A stretch of DNA of 64,000 nt. Source: Paulownia fortunei (taxonomy: Eukaryota > Streptophyta > Magnoliopsida > Lamiales > Paulowniaceae). The translations under genes were made by a program, and so were the position numbers. Below, piece after piece: positions 44,190-56,619 of the stretch (positions are counted from its first letter, which is position 1; every line of letters begins with the position of its first letter). The notes under the pieces are model-generated. The model ran no database searches, had not been told where the DNA came from, and saw only the letters and a program-made list of their open reading frames with translations. The DNA is taken from NCBI GenBank assembly GCA_019321725.1, contig CM033106.1:21822965-21886964 (forward strand), in the 5' to 3' direction.

Positions 44190-45137
44190 TTCATTACTAG
44201 TCATTTGATAAGGGACTGAAGAATGACAACCCCTATCACCTATGTTTTCTCTAAAGAAACTTTACCTTTCCTTCAACCCAAACCACTGTACTTACCTAAG
44301 AAGAGCTTTGTCATTGTTCTTCAAGGATTGCGGGTGAACCTGCCCTTTGACACTTTAGCGCAAACTTTGAAAAAATCCTTTCAAAATGGTTTGGAAGATT
44401 TACCGATTGGTAAGCAGGTGGTGTACTAAGGAAAGAAAACTTTTTTTCTCTCGGAAGAAGAGAACACCATGCTTGCTGAGATGTTTGAATTTTTCCTTGT
44501 TGAAAGATTTTCACATAGATCCCCTAATGGATCGGCTTTGTTTAAAGATTGTGGGGATTGGATCAAGGCTTTTATAAGACTGGGGCACTTAACATGGAAC
44601 ATGTTTTGTACGTCTTGCTAATGAAGAAGATTATACTAGGGTTCGGACTAAGAAGATATGGTATTTTGAAGGCTAATCGATGAGAGTATTTAAGTAGACA
44701 CCGAACTTTAGTTCAAAATCTGAAACTCCAATTGCTCTTATGTGGATAAGCCTATCTGGACTACCTGTTCATCTATTCCAAAAGAGATTTTTATTTAGTG
44801 CGGCTAAACTTATTAGCCAACCTCTAAAAATTGATGAACCTACAGTGGATTTATCCCAACCGAACATTGTTTGTTTATGTGTTGAATTGGACTTGATTGA
44901 AATGCAAATGGATGAGATTAGAATTGGTCAGGGAAAGAATGTATATTTGAAGGGAATCTAAAGCATAATCAATCTAAGATGACTCATGTGTCGAATGATA
45001 ATATGAATTTGCATGAACCTTTCTCCTCTCATGGTAATCGATTGCGGATTCATGATAATTTGATTGACGCCACTGCGCATTATAGTGCTGATGTGCATGA
45101 TTCTAGCAATATGAATTGTATTGTGAACGAGGTCCGG
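44190..45137 (+). pseudogene. LINE ORF1 (DUF4283-type) fragment
   Basis: The frame 44,223-44,429 (PITYVFSKETLPF; LQGLRVNLPFDTLAQTLKKS) is followed, after frame breaks, by 44,740-44,961 with LMWISLSGLPVHLFQKRFLF, KLISQPLKIDEPTVDLSQPN and VCVELDL-like residues. This is the DUF4283 nucleic-acid-binding protein of plant LINE ORF1; the zinc knuckle that usually follows is not seen. The fragment is interrupted by a solo LTR at 45,138, and the LINE continues at 46,872. Confidence 0.75.
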
Positions 45138-46871
45138 TGATAAGTAAATATTTTGACATATTTTTATATCAAATCATTTATACTATTCTTGTTTTATTCT
45201 TGTTAATATTATATTTTTATTAATATTTTGTATTAGACAATCAATGAGCAAAAGGAGATTAAAAAGAGTCAAAATAAAATCAAATAAGACAACACGTTTA
45301 TTGAGCAAGTTGAGAGATAATATTTTATTTGATCAAATAAGCATCACAATTAGAAGAAAAGAGTCATTTTTGCCTAAGTTCATCATGTATAAATCAAAAT
45401 ATATGCAAGAAATCATTTGAACTTTGTAAGTGATTGTTGGGCTTGTATTAAATTTTCAAAATTAGCATATTTTCAGACTTGTGTAGTTTTCGTATTTTGA
45501 GCATAATTTCATACTCAAAAGCCGTATGGACCTTAATCTTACTTCATTTAAAATTGACCTACAATTTTAATGGAAGCTCAGCCCAATTCAGCTTTAATTA
45601 AAGCAGAAAATTCATCCAAATGTGTATATTGAAATGGATCTATCTATGCTGACACATCTTTTTAAATCAAGCATAATTTTCTTTCTAGTTGTTGGAATTA
45701 GATGATTCAAGTCAAAAATAAAGCTAATAGATGAATCTACAATTTCATGTTGACCACTTTTCCAAAATCAGTTGATTTTATGGAGAAAAATATGTGACAA
45801 AATTGGAATCTGATGAAGAGTTATGAATTTAGAACACATTTGAAGTAAATTTGGAGTACATTTGGAGTGAATTTGAAGGTACCAATTTAGGTATTCTTCT
45901 ACTATAAATAGAGGTTCTTGGATATTATTTAAGATATACAAAAAACTTTAGGGGAAGTGAGTTTTATTATTATCTTTATTTAGGTTAAGTTTTTTAATAG
46001 TAATAAAAATGTATTCTCTAGTTTCTCTTCTATATTTTCAGTATTTTCTACTTTCATTTGACTTTCTAAATTTCATTGGTTGAGGAGAAATGGTGAACCT
46101 TTTGATGGAAGAGAAGGAACAATTATAAAGGTATATAATGTTTAAGTATGTTGTATTATTGTTTAGATTTTTTATTAAAATCCTCATTGTTTAGTGGTCA
46201 GTCTTAATTTATGTATTACTGATGGTACAACAAATAATTAGATTCATTTAGCTAAATGATTGGTTCTACTATACTGACTGCTAACGTGAAACATTGATTT
46301 GTTGTAGATAAAGGTATACATAAATACTTAATCTCATAAATAAGTGTTGCGTTAAAACCTTGATTGTTTAGTGTTGATTCTTGATTTATGTCTCACTAAT
46401 GGCACAACAAATATTTAGATTCATTTAGCTAGATGTTTGGTTCTACTATACCGACTACTAGCGTGTACATAAATACTTGATCTTATAAATAAGTATTGGT
46501 GTTAAGAGATAATTTGCAAACAGTACGATAATATCATGGTCACCTTAATGCATGAGTTATTTGATAACATTTTCCTATTGAACCTTGGATTCCAATAATA
46601 ACATTTAAAAAAAGGTAAAAAGAATAATAAATAATTATTACTCTATCCAAAACTCAATAGCGAATCACTAATTCTCAATACTTTTATTACTTTAATTTGT
46701 TAGTTATAACACATATTTTTCTTTATAATCTAAACTACATAAAATCTGTCTTTTTAAGAAATATAATCCTAAAAACTTCAAACAACTTACATGTGGATCG
46801 ACTTCGAACTCATGAGAAATTTATTAATTAACACAACCTACACTTGAGTTTGCAATCTTAAAGTTGTAGCA
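45138..46871 (+). repeat. Solo LTR of the Athila-like family
   Basis: The 1,734-base LTR runs from TGATAAGTAAATATTTTGACA to AAAGTTGTAGCA with no internal element sequence on either side. It has the TATA box (about 45,903-45,910) and two copies of the U5 module (46,190-46,350 and 46,365-46,515). The flanks (tccgg and tttga) do not match, so no target duplication is visible. Solo LTRs arise by recombination between the two LTRs of one element. Confidence 0.85.
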
Positions 46872-49480
46872 TTTGATAAATGATATTTAAGACATGCAAG
46901 ATTTAGATTATTTTGGAGCCACTGCCATTGCTAATATTAATCCAGTTCAGCACCTTGATACCACGAATAATGAACTTTTGCTACCTAATAACTAGCGATA
47001 ATTGGTAGTGGTCCATAAAACTAGCCAACCTATCCTTCTAATGAGCCTTTCTGCTAGCGAAGAAATGATATCATTGTTCGGCAATAATACAATAAGATTT
47101 GACTCAACACAGTTTAACTAGGACGAAGCCAGGTAAACCTAATATGTTATCATGATGAATGATCTAATTTGGAAAATCAGTGATATTGGTAATAACCTAT
47201 CCCAAAGAAACATAAATTGCAACTTTTAATTTTGGAGCAAAAATTAAACCTTTTATACCCGATTTATGCTTCGCGGATTTGGTTTTTATGATGTTATTGC
47301 CAATTATAGCAATAAGATACGGTTCTTTAGGAATGATAATTTTAATAATGATCTTTTATTTGATAATGATCAATTTCCTCATGTTAAACTTTATTGTCCA
47401 TCGTTTGCGGAACCTTTCTTTTGCACCTGGGTTTATGCAAATGTACTAGAGCGGAATGCTTGTTACTTTGGGATGGTTCGAGGGCTGCAAACCATTTGAA
47501 TTTAGCTTGGCTGATATGGGGTGATTTCAATATTGTTACTTCGCTTGCGGAGCTATGGAAGAGTTTTGTAATTGTGTCACTGATTGTGGGCTGTTTGATT
47601 GGGGGTTTGACAAGTGTAAGTCAGTTGGACGGATAAAATCATGGGAGCATCTAGATTGAGTTATATGCTCAAATTCTTGATAGGACATGTTCATTTCGAC
47701 TCTAATTTGTTATCTTACACGGACAATTATCTCAGACCATTGCCCTTTGCTAATTCCCATTACGGACCGTATGACAACGGTTTCTTCATCTTTCAGATTT
47801 ATACATATGTGATGAGGCATGATGGCTGTTTGAATATGGTTAAGTATTCTTGGCAAGAAAACCAAAATGGCCATGGATCATTTAAATTTCATTAGAAACT
47901 CCTAAAAAATGGAATAAAGAATTCTTTGGCAACATATTTGACCAAGTTCTGGAGGCTGAGGCAACGGTTTGCAAAGTGGAAAAGAACTTAGATGATAAAC
48001 CGATGTAATATGCTTGAAATGAATAAATGTTCGACCTTATTAACTCGAGATTTGTCAATTAAGGATGATTTCTGGAGGTAGAAGGATGCATGCAACTGGT
48101 TGGTTTCTGGCACATGAAACACAAAGTTCTTTCACTCATAGGTAAAAAAAAAAAAAAAAAAATCGGGCCAAAGCAGCTATTAATCGAATTAAAGATGATG
48201 ATGTGATGGTCACGGAGTTGGATGCTATTAAGGATTCGGCTGCTAAATATTTTGAGAATGTTTCTGCTACTGCAGATCTGACCTTTGAAGGTCCTGATGG
48301 TTAGTCGGCATTCTTTTACTAGCAATGTTGGGAGATTATTAAAGATACTTGTATGACTTGGTTCTGGATTTAAGGGCACTGCTCTGCCCAGGGGATATAC
48401 AACGGACTTCTATTATGCTGATTCTTAAGGTGGAGAGTCCACAACAGTCGAGCGAATTCGGGCCCATCAATTTATGTAATGTAAGTAGTAAAGTTCTCAC
48501 TGAAATCCTTGCTAATAGATTCTCTGAAGCCTCACCTGGTTGGAAGCGTCTTTGCAGAATTCGAAAACAGGTTGATCCTCATATTTGTTGGTAAATTGGA
48601 CAGGGCAATATGTCATTCTAGCATGATACGTGGGTTGGTGATCAACCATTAGGGAATCTGGTTTCTAGGCCACTTCTGACGCATGAACACGTCAAGTTTT
48701 ATTGGAAGCACCAAATGTGTGACCCCATTTTCTCGGGGTGGGGGGAGAACAGATCGAATGCTCTGGAAGTGGTCTGATAATGGAGTTTTTTCGAATAAAT
48801 GAGAGGGGATAAGAGTTAGCCTCTGGATGTGTCTGCTGCTCTAATGAAGAATTCATCAGCCCACTTGTTCTTAAACTCTAATGCTGCAGGAAATGTTTGG
48901 GATTACTTTTGGCTCTTTGTTTAATCTGCCTATCTTTGAAACTGACTTTATTCGGGTTGCTATACCGAGGTGGGGATTTTCTGCGCCTACTCCATCACAT
49001 CTTTAATTATCGACTGATCATCTTCTGGATTTGCAATTACAATATTATGTTACATCAATCAGGTATACTTGGCAGAAATCGTAGGAGAGGCGATAAACAT
49101 ACCCTCGGCATTTTGGACATAACTTTCATTGTTGGCTTTCTACTAGAGTCACCCTTGTTAGTTGGAAAAGATCGTAAAAGCCATGGGTGAAGCTCTATAT
49201 AAATGGCGTTTCTCGTGGTAATCCAATGCTCCAGAGAATTAGAAGTTTTAAAATCTTCTTCAATGTATCAGAGCTTTGAGTGATTGTCTTACTATTCGAG
49301 TTACCCATGTTTATAGAGAGGGGAATGATGTTGACTACCTGGCCAATTTGGTGTGTGATTCAAATTTCAAGAAATTCTTGAATCCTTCAAATTTACACTG
49401 GCCTATTCTTGGTTTACTTCGTGTAGATAAGCTTAATTTGCCTTCATTTCGTTTGAAAGTGGTTGGGGAGTAGTTTAGTG
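46872..49480 (+). pseudogene. LINE ORF1 end and ORF2 remnant after the solo LTR
   Basis: The LINE resumes with non-coding or decayed sequence. Endonuclease pieces follow: LRGFGFYDVIANYSNKIRFF (47,270), the block LAWLIWGDFNIVTSLAE (47,502-47,553) with the conserved GDFN catalytic motif, then a pre-RT region (KWNKEFFGNIFDQVLEAEA, about 47,910-47,965). The RT core is mostly deleted: LPRGYTTDF and LKVESPQQSSEFGPINLCNV (about 48,425-48,485) remain. The RNase H end has VKLYINGVSRGNP (about 49,188-49,226), LSDCLTIRVTHVYREGNDVD (49,273-49,335) and YLANLVCDSNF. An 18-base A-run inside (48,146-48,164) may mark another small insertion. Confidence 0.75.
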
Positions 49481-49514
49481 TTGAGGCTGGATGACTAATG
49501 GGCAGAATACTTTG

Positions 49515-49790
49515 TGCCGCAACTTCAATTCTAGTGTTGCAGCACAATATCAACATAGTTTTCAGAGCCGTGGCTTCAAAGTCTGGTGCTACAGCACGAG
49601 ACAGGCAGAGTTTCAAGAGCTGCGGCGCAACTTTTTCTGAGCCGCAGCACCAACTCTAGCGCTGCGACACAATTTGATCTTCTTCAAACCCGCAACGCCA
49701 ACTCTGGCATAACGACATGATTTGATCTTCTTCTGGCAGAACATTCAGGGCTGAGACGCAATGCCATGGCGCTGCAGCACATTTTCAGAC
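49515..49790 (+). repeat. GC-richer degenerate tandem repeat in LINE 3' UTR
   Basis: About five to six diverged copies of a unit of roughly 45-65 bases, built around gccgcagcaccaactctagc and gctgcgacacaatttgat, follow the LINE coding end. The base composition differs sharply from the AT-rich surroundings. Confidence 0.6.
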
Positions 49791-50045
49791 TTATAGATTC
49801 TAAAAGGCATAACATTGCATTTTGAATTCTTCTTGTTATTTATGGTTAGTTTGGCATATGACTAAATTTTCTTGCAAGGGACTATCACTCCTTATTTCTT
49901 CTAAGCTCTCTTGTGTAAGGGAGACTTGTGTAAGGTATTAATACTCCTTATTTTCTACTTTTAACTTGTACAAACTTCTTTATATTTTTTTTATAATTAT
50001 TACGGGTAGGGGTCGCCAACCCCGCATTTAGTACAGATGGTTTTT
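49791..50045 (+). repeat. LINE 3' end
   Basis: The sequence gtaaggtattaatactccttattttct and the tail acgggtaggggtcgccaaccccgc match the pattern of LINE ends at 33,880-34,030 and 44,100-44,170. Confidence 0.55.
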
Positions 50046-50155
50046 TTCAATGTATGTATATGTATATATATATATATATACCTACGACCTCGTCAGTCAT
50101 GAGTTCAAATTACTTGGATAGGAAACTAGCTTCCTTTTACAAAAAATCCCAAAAG
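50046..50155 (+). repeat. (TA)n tract and SINE-like fragment
   Basis: A (TA)n run at about 50,055-50,081 is followed by cctacgacctcgtcagtcat and gagttcaaattacttgg, the box B half of the SINE-like family at 32,339-32,460. Confidence 0.5.
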
Positions 50156-51640
50156 TGAAACAAAAAATCTCTTTTGCTATTTATTTTACCTTTGGGTGAG
50201 GATTTTCCGGAAAACATAAAGCACTCCCTAATTCAAATAGATGAGAATTTAATCATTTATTGACATTCACAAACCTTTGTGTGTGTTCGAATTACTCCCA
50301 ACGAGCATCCATTAAAGATTAAGAAGGAATTATAATATCCATCAAAGTATAATCATGTATATACAAGGTTACCACCATGTATCAAAATATAAGCACGAAG
50401 ATCAATAAACTATTATTATTATTTATTCGGACTGAAAAAAATAGGTTTAATATTGGTATAGGTGCGTAATTTTCCCTAAATTATTCAAAAAAATCTGTGA
50501 CAATTACGGATAGTATTCATAATAGCATAATTATATTAGTAACATGTGAAGAATTTGGAAAATAGATTAGAGGATTCTGATTCTGACATATAAACAGATG
50601 CATAAGAGACAATTGCATATACATCCCCTTAATATTTGGGCAAATTATAAATTTCCCCAAATATGGATAAGTACATCGACCTCCTTTGATGTTTTCTCAC
50701 AGTTTACAAAATTTCCCAACGAGGTTAATCATAACAAGGATGCTGACATCAATTAAAAACTACTGACCTCCTATAAATATTCCGTTTTAGTATTACTTAT
50801 TTTTGCTTTCTCACATTTAAACAGTACTAGTAAGTAATACGTGTATTGATTTATATGATTCTAATAAATTAATTATTATTTAATAATTTATTTGCATAAA
50901 ATTAGGATATTATAATATATTTCATAAATAAAAAATTATTAAATAAAAATATAATCAATAAAAAATAATATATTAATCAGTATTTCATAAATTATTTATT
51001 AATTTATATGACATTGCAACAAAGCAAATAATTTTCTTTCACCTCATACTTTGTATGCAACACTTGTTCCTTTGAGATAGAAGAAATTTGGCAAAGTGAA
51101 ATAATCTAAATGTTAAGAAGAAATTTGGAAAAGTGAAGTAATGTCAATGTTAAGAAGAAATTGGGTAAAATGAAATAATCTAAATGTTAAGCAAGATAAA
51201 TAATTAATATTAAAAAATATTTTTTATGAATATAAATAAAACTACAATTTAGCTAAATTTATTTTATAATCATAAATACATGTGGAGTTAAGTGAAAAAA
51301 TTTAGTTCTAAGATTAAAAATTAAGTAAAATACATATCAAATATTCAAGGATCTACAAAATCATTCGTCATTTTTATATAGTATTTGGTCTACATACTAC
51401 CTATACATAATATTATTAAACTATTTTTACTGAGTATGGGAATTTTTTTTTACATCCATAGTTGTTAGGTATCAGAATTTTGTACTATAGTGAATCCTGC
51501 TTCAATGTGGTGTTTTCTTCATAAAATAAAATATTAGTTACTATTAATAATATATAATATATTACTTAGGAAAAAATATTTGTCCTTGCACTAAAAACTT
51601 ATTTGTACACAATATTTTTAGTCCATGTCTTTCCTCTCAT
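50156..51640. other. AT-rich stretch without recognised features
   Basis: No coding frame or clear repeat was recognised. A short direct repeat of about 55 bases (agaagaaatttggcaaagtg-like units at 51,078-51,190, three copies) is present. Confidence 0.4.
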
Positions 51641-52840
51641 ATTTAAGTTGCCTGATTTAATTAATATTTTGGTTATAGATATTAAAGTTCCTCTCGATAG
51701 ACAATATATAATTGGTTATGAGAAAACACATCAACGTTTGGAATAAAATATATTCGTAATTACTTATATCATCAATAGCTTCATCAAAACCATTACAACT
51801 TCTTATTCAATCTATCAACGTGCTCATTTTTAGCGGTTAATATTGCTCAACTTGTCATGTAATGAGTTGAGTGATCATTTTTATTTAAGATTGAGATAAC
51901 TGATAATACTTTCCTAAAATCTAAAAAAATAAACTCTCACTTTTTCATCAAAATTCTCATTATTTTTCATTACGTCCTTCAATAATTTATCAACATTCTC
52001 GTTAGCCCATCATTTCATTATTGATACTTCATTCCATTAAAATAATTGTGTTTTACGCAATAACTCTGTAACAACACTTCGCTTAAACATAGTGCACTCA
52101 CTTAATTCATTTGCATTTATTGGTATTTTAAAGAAAGAATGTATTATTCTACCCCTGACATTACAGCGGTAGCAACTCTGGATGTCCCAATTGTAAGCGC
52201 TAAGTAATTTTGGATATAAAATGAGCTAACAATGCATGATACAAAAAAAAAATTCGAGCTTCACCTGGTCCATCAATAAAGAAACCCTTGCCTGACCATT
52301 ATGTATGTAATCTAAAATCATTGAAAAAGTTTTATGTTGTTTAAAATTCAACTTTAATTCTACTTCATAATCTTCCAAAATTATTTCTATTGACATTTTA
52401 TCTTGTATCTCTTTTGAAAAATCATTGTCTATGTTTTCGATATCAATAAGAATATTTGAAAGATCAAATGAATTAATATTTTTTCCTATGCTCTCCAAGA
52501 AAAAAATTAAACTTTTAAAAAACTTGGCAACTTATAATCAACTGAGGTTTCTAATTTTCTTTCGAATTTTTCAAATATTGTCTCAAAGTATGCTTCTTAA
52601 AAAACTCTCACATTTGTTGGTGCCCAATATACCAAGATAATTGCAAATAGTTTTTGGAGTTCATGTAGCATTTGAATAGTTTTTTGGATACTTTTAGACC
52701 ACATAGAAAAATATTCTGTAAGCATTCTTTTGGAGGCATAATTCCAACTCAAAATATTTCTTGTATTTTGATTTGCCCAATAAATCACACAATGTTAAAT
52801 TGGATGATGAAGATGCAAGTTGATGACTACTGGGTATATT
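51640..52840 (-). pseudogene. Helitron helicase (PIF1-like) remnant
   Basis: On the minus strand, pieces of a Helitron Rep-helicase can be read in order: ASKRMLTEYFSMW (about 52,750-52,712), LFAIILVYWAPTNVRVF (about 52,647-52,597), LKLNFKQHKTFSMILDYIHN (about 52,352-52,293), a decayed Walker A GFFIDGPGEARIFFLYHALLA-like stretch (about 52,280-52,220; family GPGGTGKT), RVATAVMSG, FKIPINANELSECTMFKRS (about 52,129-52,073), VVTELLRKTQLF followed by a stop, WNEVSIM (Walker B-like DEA/S), and VDKLLKDVMKNNENFDEKVR. Further blocks to 51,640 are uncertain. It would unwind DNA in rolling-circle transposition; stops and the lost Walker lysine make it inactive. No Helitron termini were identified. Confidence 0.7.
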
Positions 52841-53395
52841 TAATTCATATTAAATTAAAAAAATCTCCACATTACTACTTGAGCAAAGACTCATTGAGCA
52901 TCTTGAAAATATTTAATTTCATCAATTAAATTTTCATTTTAATTTTGGGTGATATAAATTTCTTTTGATGAATTTTTTTGTAGTTACTTTGTGGAGTTTT
53001 TGTGTAAATTGTGGATGATTCCACCTTACCCAAATAAATTCTTTATCGATATATATCTTTCATTGTAGTATAAAACATATGAAACTTTCTATAGAAGTAC
53101 CATATATCTATTTTGAATGCTTAAATAGTTCAAAAATAATCATCTTCCTAATTATACATAAAAAAAAATCATATTAAATCAACATTATGTAATGATGAAT
53201 TTGATATGAATGATCGTCTACGCATTTGTATATTCCAAAAAAATTTAGAGCTTAAAATATTGGTTAGCTGAATTTACCTTGTTAAGAAAAATTGAAGATT
53301 GTGTGAGGCAAAAATATATACAGACTTGTAAATAATTATTTATTAATTCTATTAGTTTGTTCAGTAGAAAATTAGGTAAAAACAAGAATTACGTA
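52841..53395. other. AT-rich stretch, no gene
   Basis: No feature was recognised. Part of it may be Helitron sequence upstream of the helicase blocks. Confidence 0.35.
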
Positions 53396-56300
53396 TACAA
53401 GTAAATATAGTACAAATTTATTTTTTACTTAATTTAATATATTTTGTTTTTAAAAAGTATTTATGTTGAGTTGTTGTAATATAACATGAAGGTTCATACA
53501 ACAAATTTTTGCTATGTTTGGTTTTGTTGAAAAAATTTAGGCTCTGTTTGGTTTCATTTCCAATCATTTTGAGGAGAGTCTTGTGGGAAGTGAGTTTGGA
53601 AAATGTGTACAAATGAAAATGTCTATGTTTTATTGGGACAAATAATATGTTGTATTTTGAGATATATTTTCTACTGTAGATATCTTATCCATATTAATTA
53701 GTGACAGTATAGTAGGGTATAAGATTATTTAAATATTCAATGAATAATTGGTATTTTGGGAAATAAAACACCATTTCTGAAAAAAATGCAAGTGACAAAT
53801 ACGTTTTTTATATCTAGAGAAGGAAAATAATATTTGAAAAATGAAACCAAATATAATGTAAACCACACAGAAGAAAAGAGCAAGAGAAAGTCAATCAAAA
53901 TTATAATATTCTAACTAACAATAGAATAATATAATTAAAATTCATTTGATTAAATGATTAACCCAAAAGATCTATTTTTTTATGATATGACTTGATGAGT
54001 AATTTAGCATAAATCTCAAAAGTGAAGAAAAATCACTAAGTCAAATATTAGATACAATTGCAACATTGTTATCATGATTGTAATACTGAAAGATATGTCA
54101 AATAATTAAAATAGATTATTGATTTTGTACATAATATATGTAAAATATAAAAGGATAAGAGAACTTCTGGAATATGACCTTATAATTAGTAATAATGATA
54201 TAAAATTTAGATATGGGTTGCTTGAAAAAGCAAATATTAAAGGAATAACCAAAATTATAAATATGACAATGGAATGTACTTCAAAATTGATATAAAAAAT
54301 GATGTTATTTCCACATTAATTGTAATAATTCTAATATGCTTGGATATTGTAAGGTAGATTTAATTTATTCAAACATACATATTTCATAATAAAATAATTT
54401 TCATATTAAATCTAGTACCATATCATTTTCTATTCTAATTTAATGTGACTTTTTTGCAAGGGTGACCACAGTTTGATAATTCGATGAATTCAAGCTAAAA
54501 CTGAAAATTCGGTATATACCAAAGTACAATAAAAAATTCGATTTGGTAAATGATTTTTATTTTCATAAAATTTCTCTATTCAATTTGATTTTGGATTTTT
54601 ATTTCAATCTATCAAACTATACTGGATACCAAATTTAGTTATATAAATTTTATAAATAATTTTTATATCTTTTTATATTTATTTATTAATTTTATACTTT
54701 TTTTCTTATTTTTAACTCACCAAACTAAAAATATAATAAATTCAAATTACAATTAAATTTGTTAAGAAATGAAAATGAAGAAGAAATTGAGCTGAAAATA
54801 TGCTATGTATAGCTTTGCAATATTGTAATAATATATACATATATAATATTTTATCACTATTAGAATGTCTTGAAATGTTTAGGATTAATTTCATTTTTCT
54901 CCATATACTCTTAAAAATACTCTAATTATTTATTAATCTATAATTTCTTCAATAAAAAAAAAACATGTAAATGGACTAAGAAATACACAAGTAAATGTAG
55001 TAAAAATTTATTTTCTACTTTTTTTAAAAAATATATTTATGTTGAAATATGGTGATACAGCATGAAGGTCCACACAAATTATTTTTTGTTATATTTGATT
55101 CTGTTGAAAAAATTTAGACTTTGTTTGATTTCATTTCTAGTCGTTCTGAGGAAAGTATTATGGGAGAATATGTTCTAGAAAATTGAGTTTGGAGAACGTG
55201 TATATAATGAAAATATGTATATTTTATTGGGATAAATGATATGATGTATTTTGGAGGCATTTTCAACTATAGATGTCAATATTATGTTATTATGGTTAAT
55301 CAGACATTTTCAACTATAGATGTTTTGTCAATGTCTGTTTGTGTTAGTGATGATAGTAGGATATAAGATTATTTAAATATTACAATAGATAATTGATATT
55401 ATATGGGAATGAAAATACCATTTTTGAAAAATGCAAGTAACAAAAATGTGTTTGTATTCGGGGGAGGAAAACAATATTTGAATGAAAAGTAGCAAGAGAA
55501 AACCAACCAAAACTATAATGTTTGAGCTGACAACCAAACAATACAAATAAGATTCATTAAAATTAATTGTCAACCCAAAAGGTCTGCTTTTAAAAAGATT
55601 TATTTTTTTTCCATGAAATGACTCAAAGAGTGATTTAGCATAAATCCCACAAAAAAAATAAAAAAAATCACTAAGTTAATAGTAGATGCATTTGCAACTG
55701 AGCTACTATGATTGTAATGCAATAGATAATTCAAATGATTAAAACTGATTTTGAAGTTTATACATAAATTATGTGAAATATAAGAGATAACATAACTTTT
55801 GAAATATGAATTTATAATTGGTAAGGATAATATAAAATTCAAATGTGGGTAACTTGACAATTTAAATGAATTAAATCATCAATATTGAGGTAATTATTTT
55901 CGTATCTCTTCGCATCTATCAAGCACAAGAAAATCACATTTTTAGTCTCATAGTTCGAGGAACTCTTGCAAATTTAATCTCAGGTTCGAAAAAAGATTCA
56001 ATTTTCATTATGAATGCACTTTAATATACATGTTTTGCTCTTTCCTTTTTTTTACAAAGTGGAATAACCAAATTACAAATACGATAATAGAATGTGTCTT
56101 TGAATTGATATGAAAAATTAATGTTATTTTTAACATTAATTTTAATTAATTTAATTAGCCTGGATATTATAAGGTAGATTTAACTTATTCAAATAGACAT
56201 ATTTTACAATAAAATAATTTTTATATTAAATATAGTATGTTGTATCTTTTTCTATTCTAATTCAACGTGACTCTTTTATAGAGGTGACCACAATTCGATA

Positions 56301-56580
56301 AGTCGGTGGAATCAAACTGAAATTAAAAATTCGATATGTACCAAAGTCGAATATAAAAATTTGATTTGTTATTTAATTTTTATTGTCATAAAATTCGATA
56401 TTCAATTTGATTTTAATTTACTATTTTAGTTTTTCGAACCATATCTAATATTGAGTTTAATTTTCACAAATTTTATAAATAATTTTTATATCTTACTTAT
56501 GTTTATTTATTAATTTTATACTTTTTTTATTTTTAACTTGCCAAACTAAAAAAAATAAATTCAAAATAAAATTAGAGTTT
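53396..56580 (+). repeat. Tandem duplication, two units of about 1.59 kb
   Basis: Unit 1 begins near 53,396 (caagtaaatatagtacaaat) and unit 2 near 54,987 (caagtaaatgtagtaaaaat). Matching blocks follow in the same order: gttgaaaaaatttaggctct at 53,527 and gttgaaaaaatttagacttt at 55,103; ggtgaccacagtttgataat at 54,460 and ggtgaccacaattcgataag at 56,282. Many differences and small indels separate them. No coding sequence is seen; short frames are chance. Confidence 0.7.
53540..53860. mobile_element. MITE candidate inside the tandem unit
   Basis: GGCTCTGTTTGGTTTCATTTC at the left and AAAATGAAACCAAATATAATG at the right form imperfect inverted ends about 320 bases apart. The left side is preceded by TTA and the right side is followed by TAA. 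A more decayed copy is at about 55,119-55,520. Confidence 0.45.
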
Positions 56581-56619
56581 GTTTTAATTTTGAATTATTA
56601 ATTTTTCTTACATAAATAT

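Noticed and set aside
51078..51190. Possible CRISPR-like short repeats
   Set aside because: The three units are adjacent, without unique spacers, and the DNA is clearly plant nuclear; it is a simple tandem repeat.
52226..52498. Independent small protein gene on the minus strand
   Set aside because: The frame fits the Helitron helicase region (LNFKQHKTFSMIL) and has decayed Walker A sequence downstream, so it is part of that pseudogene.
55600..55860. Minus-strand frame rich in hydrophobic residues
   Set aside because: Low-complexity AT-rich DNA gives such I/L/F/N/Y-rich frames by chance; the tandem copy near 54,000 is not open.
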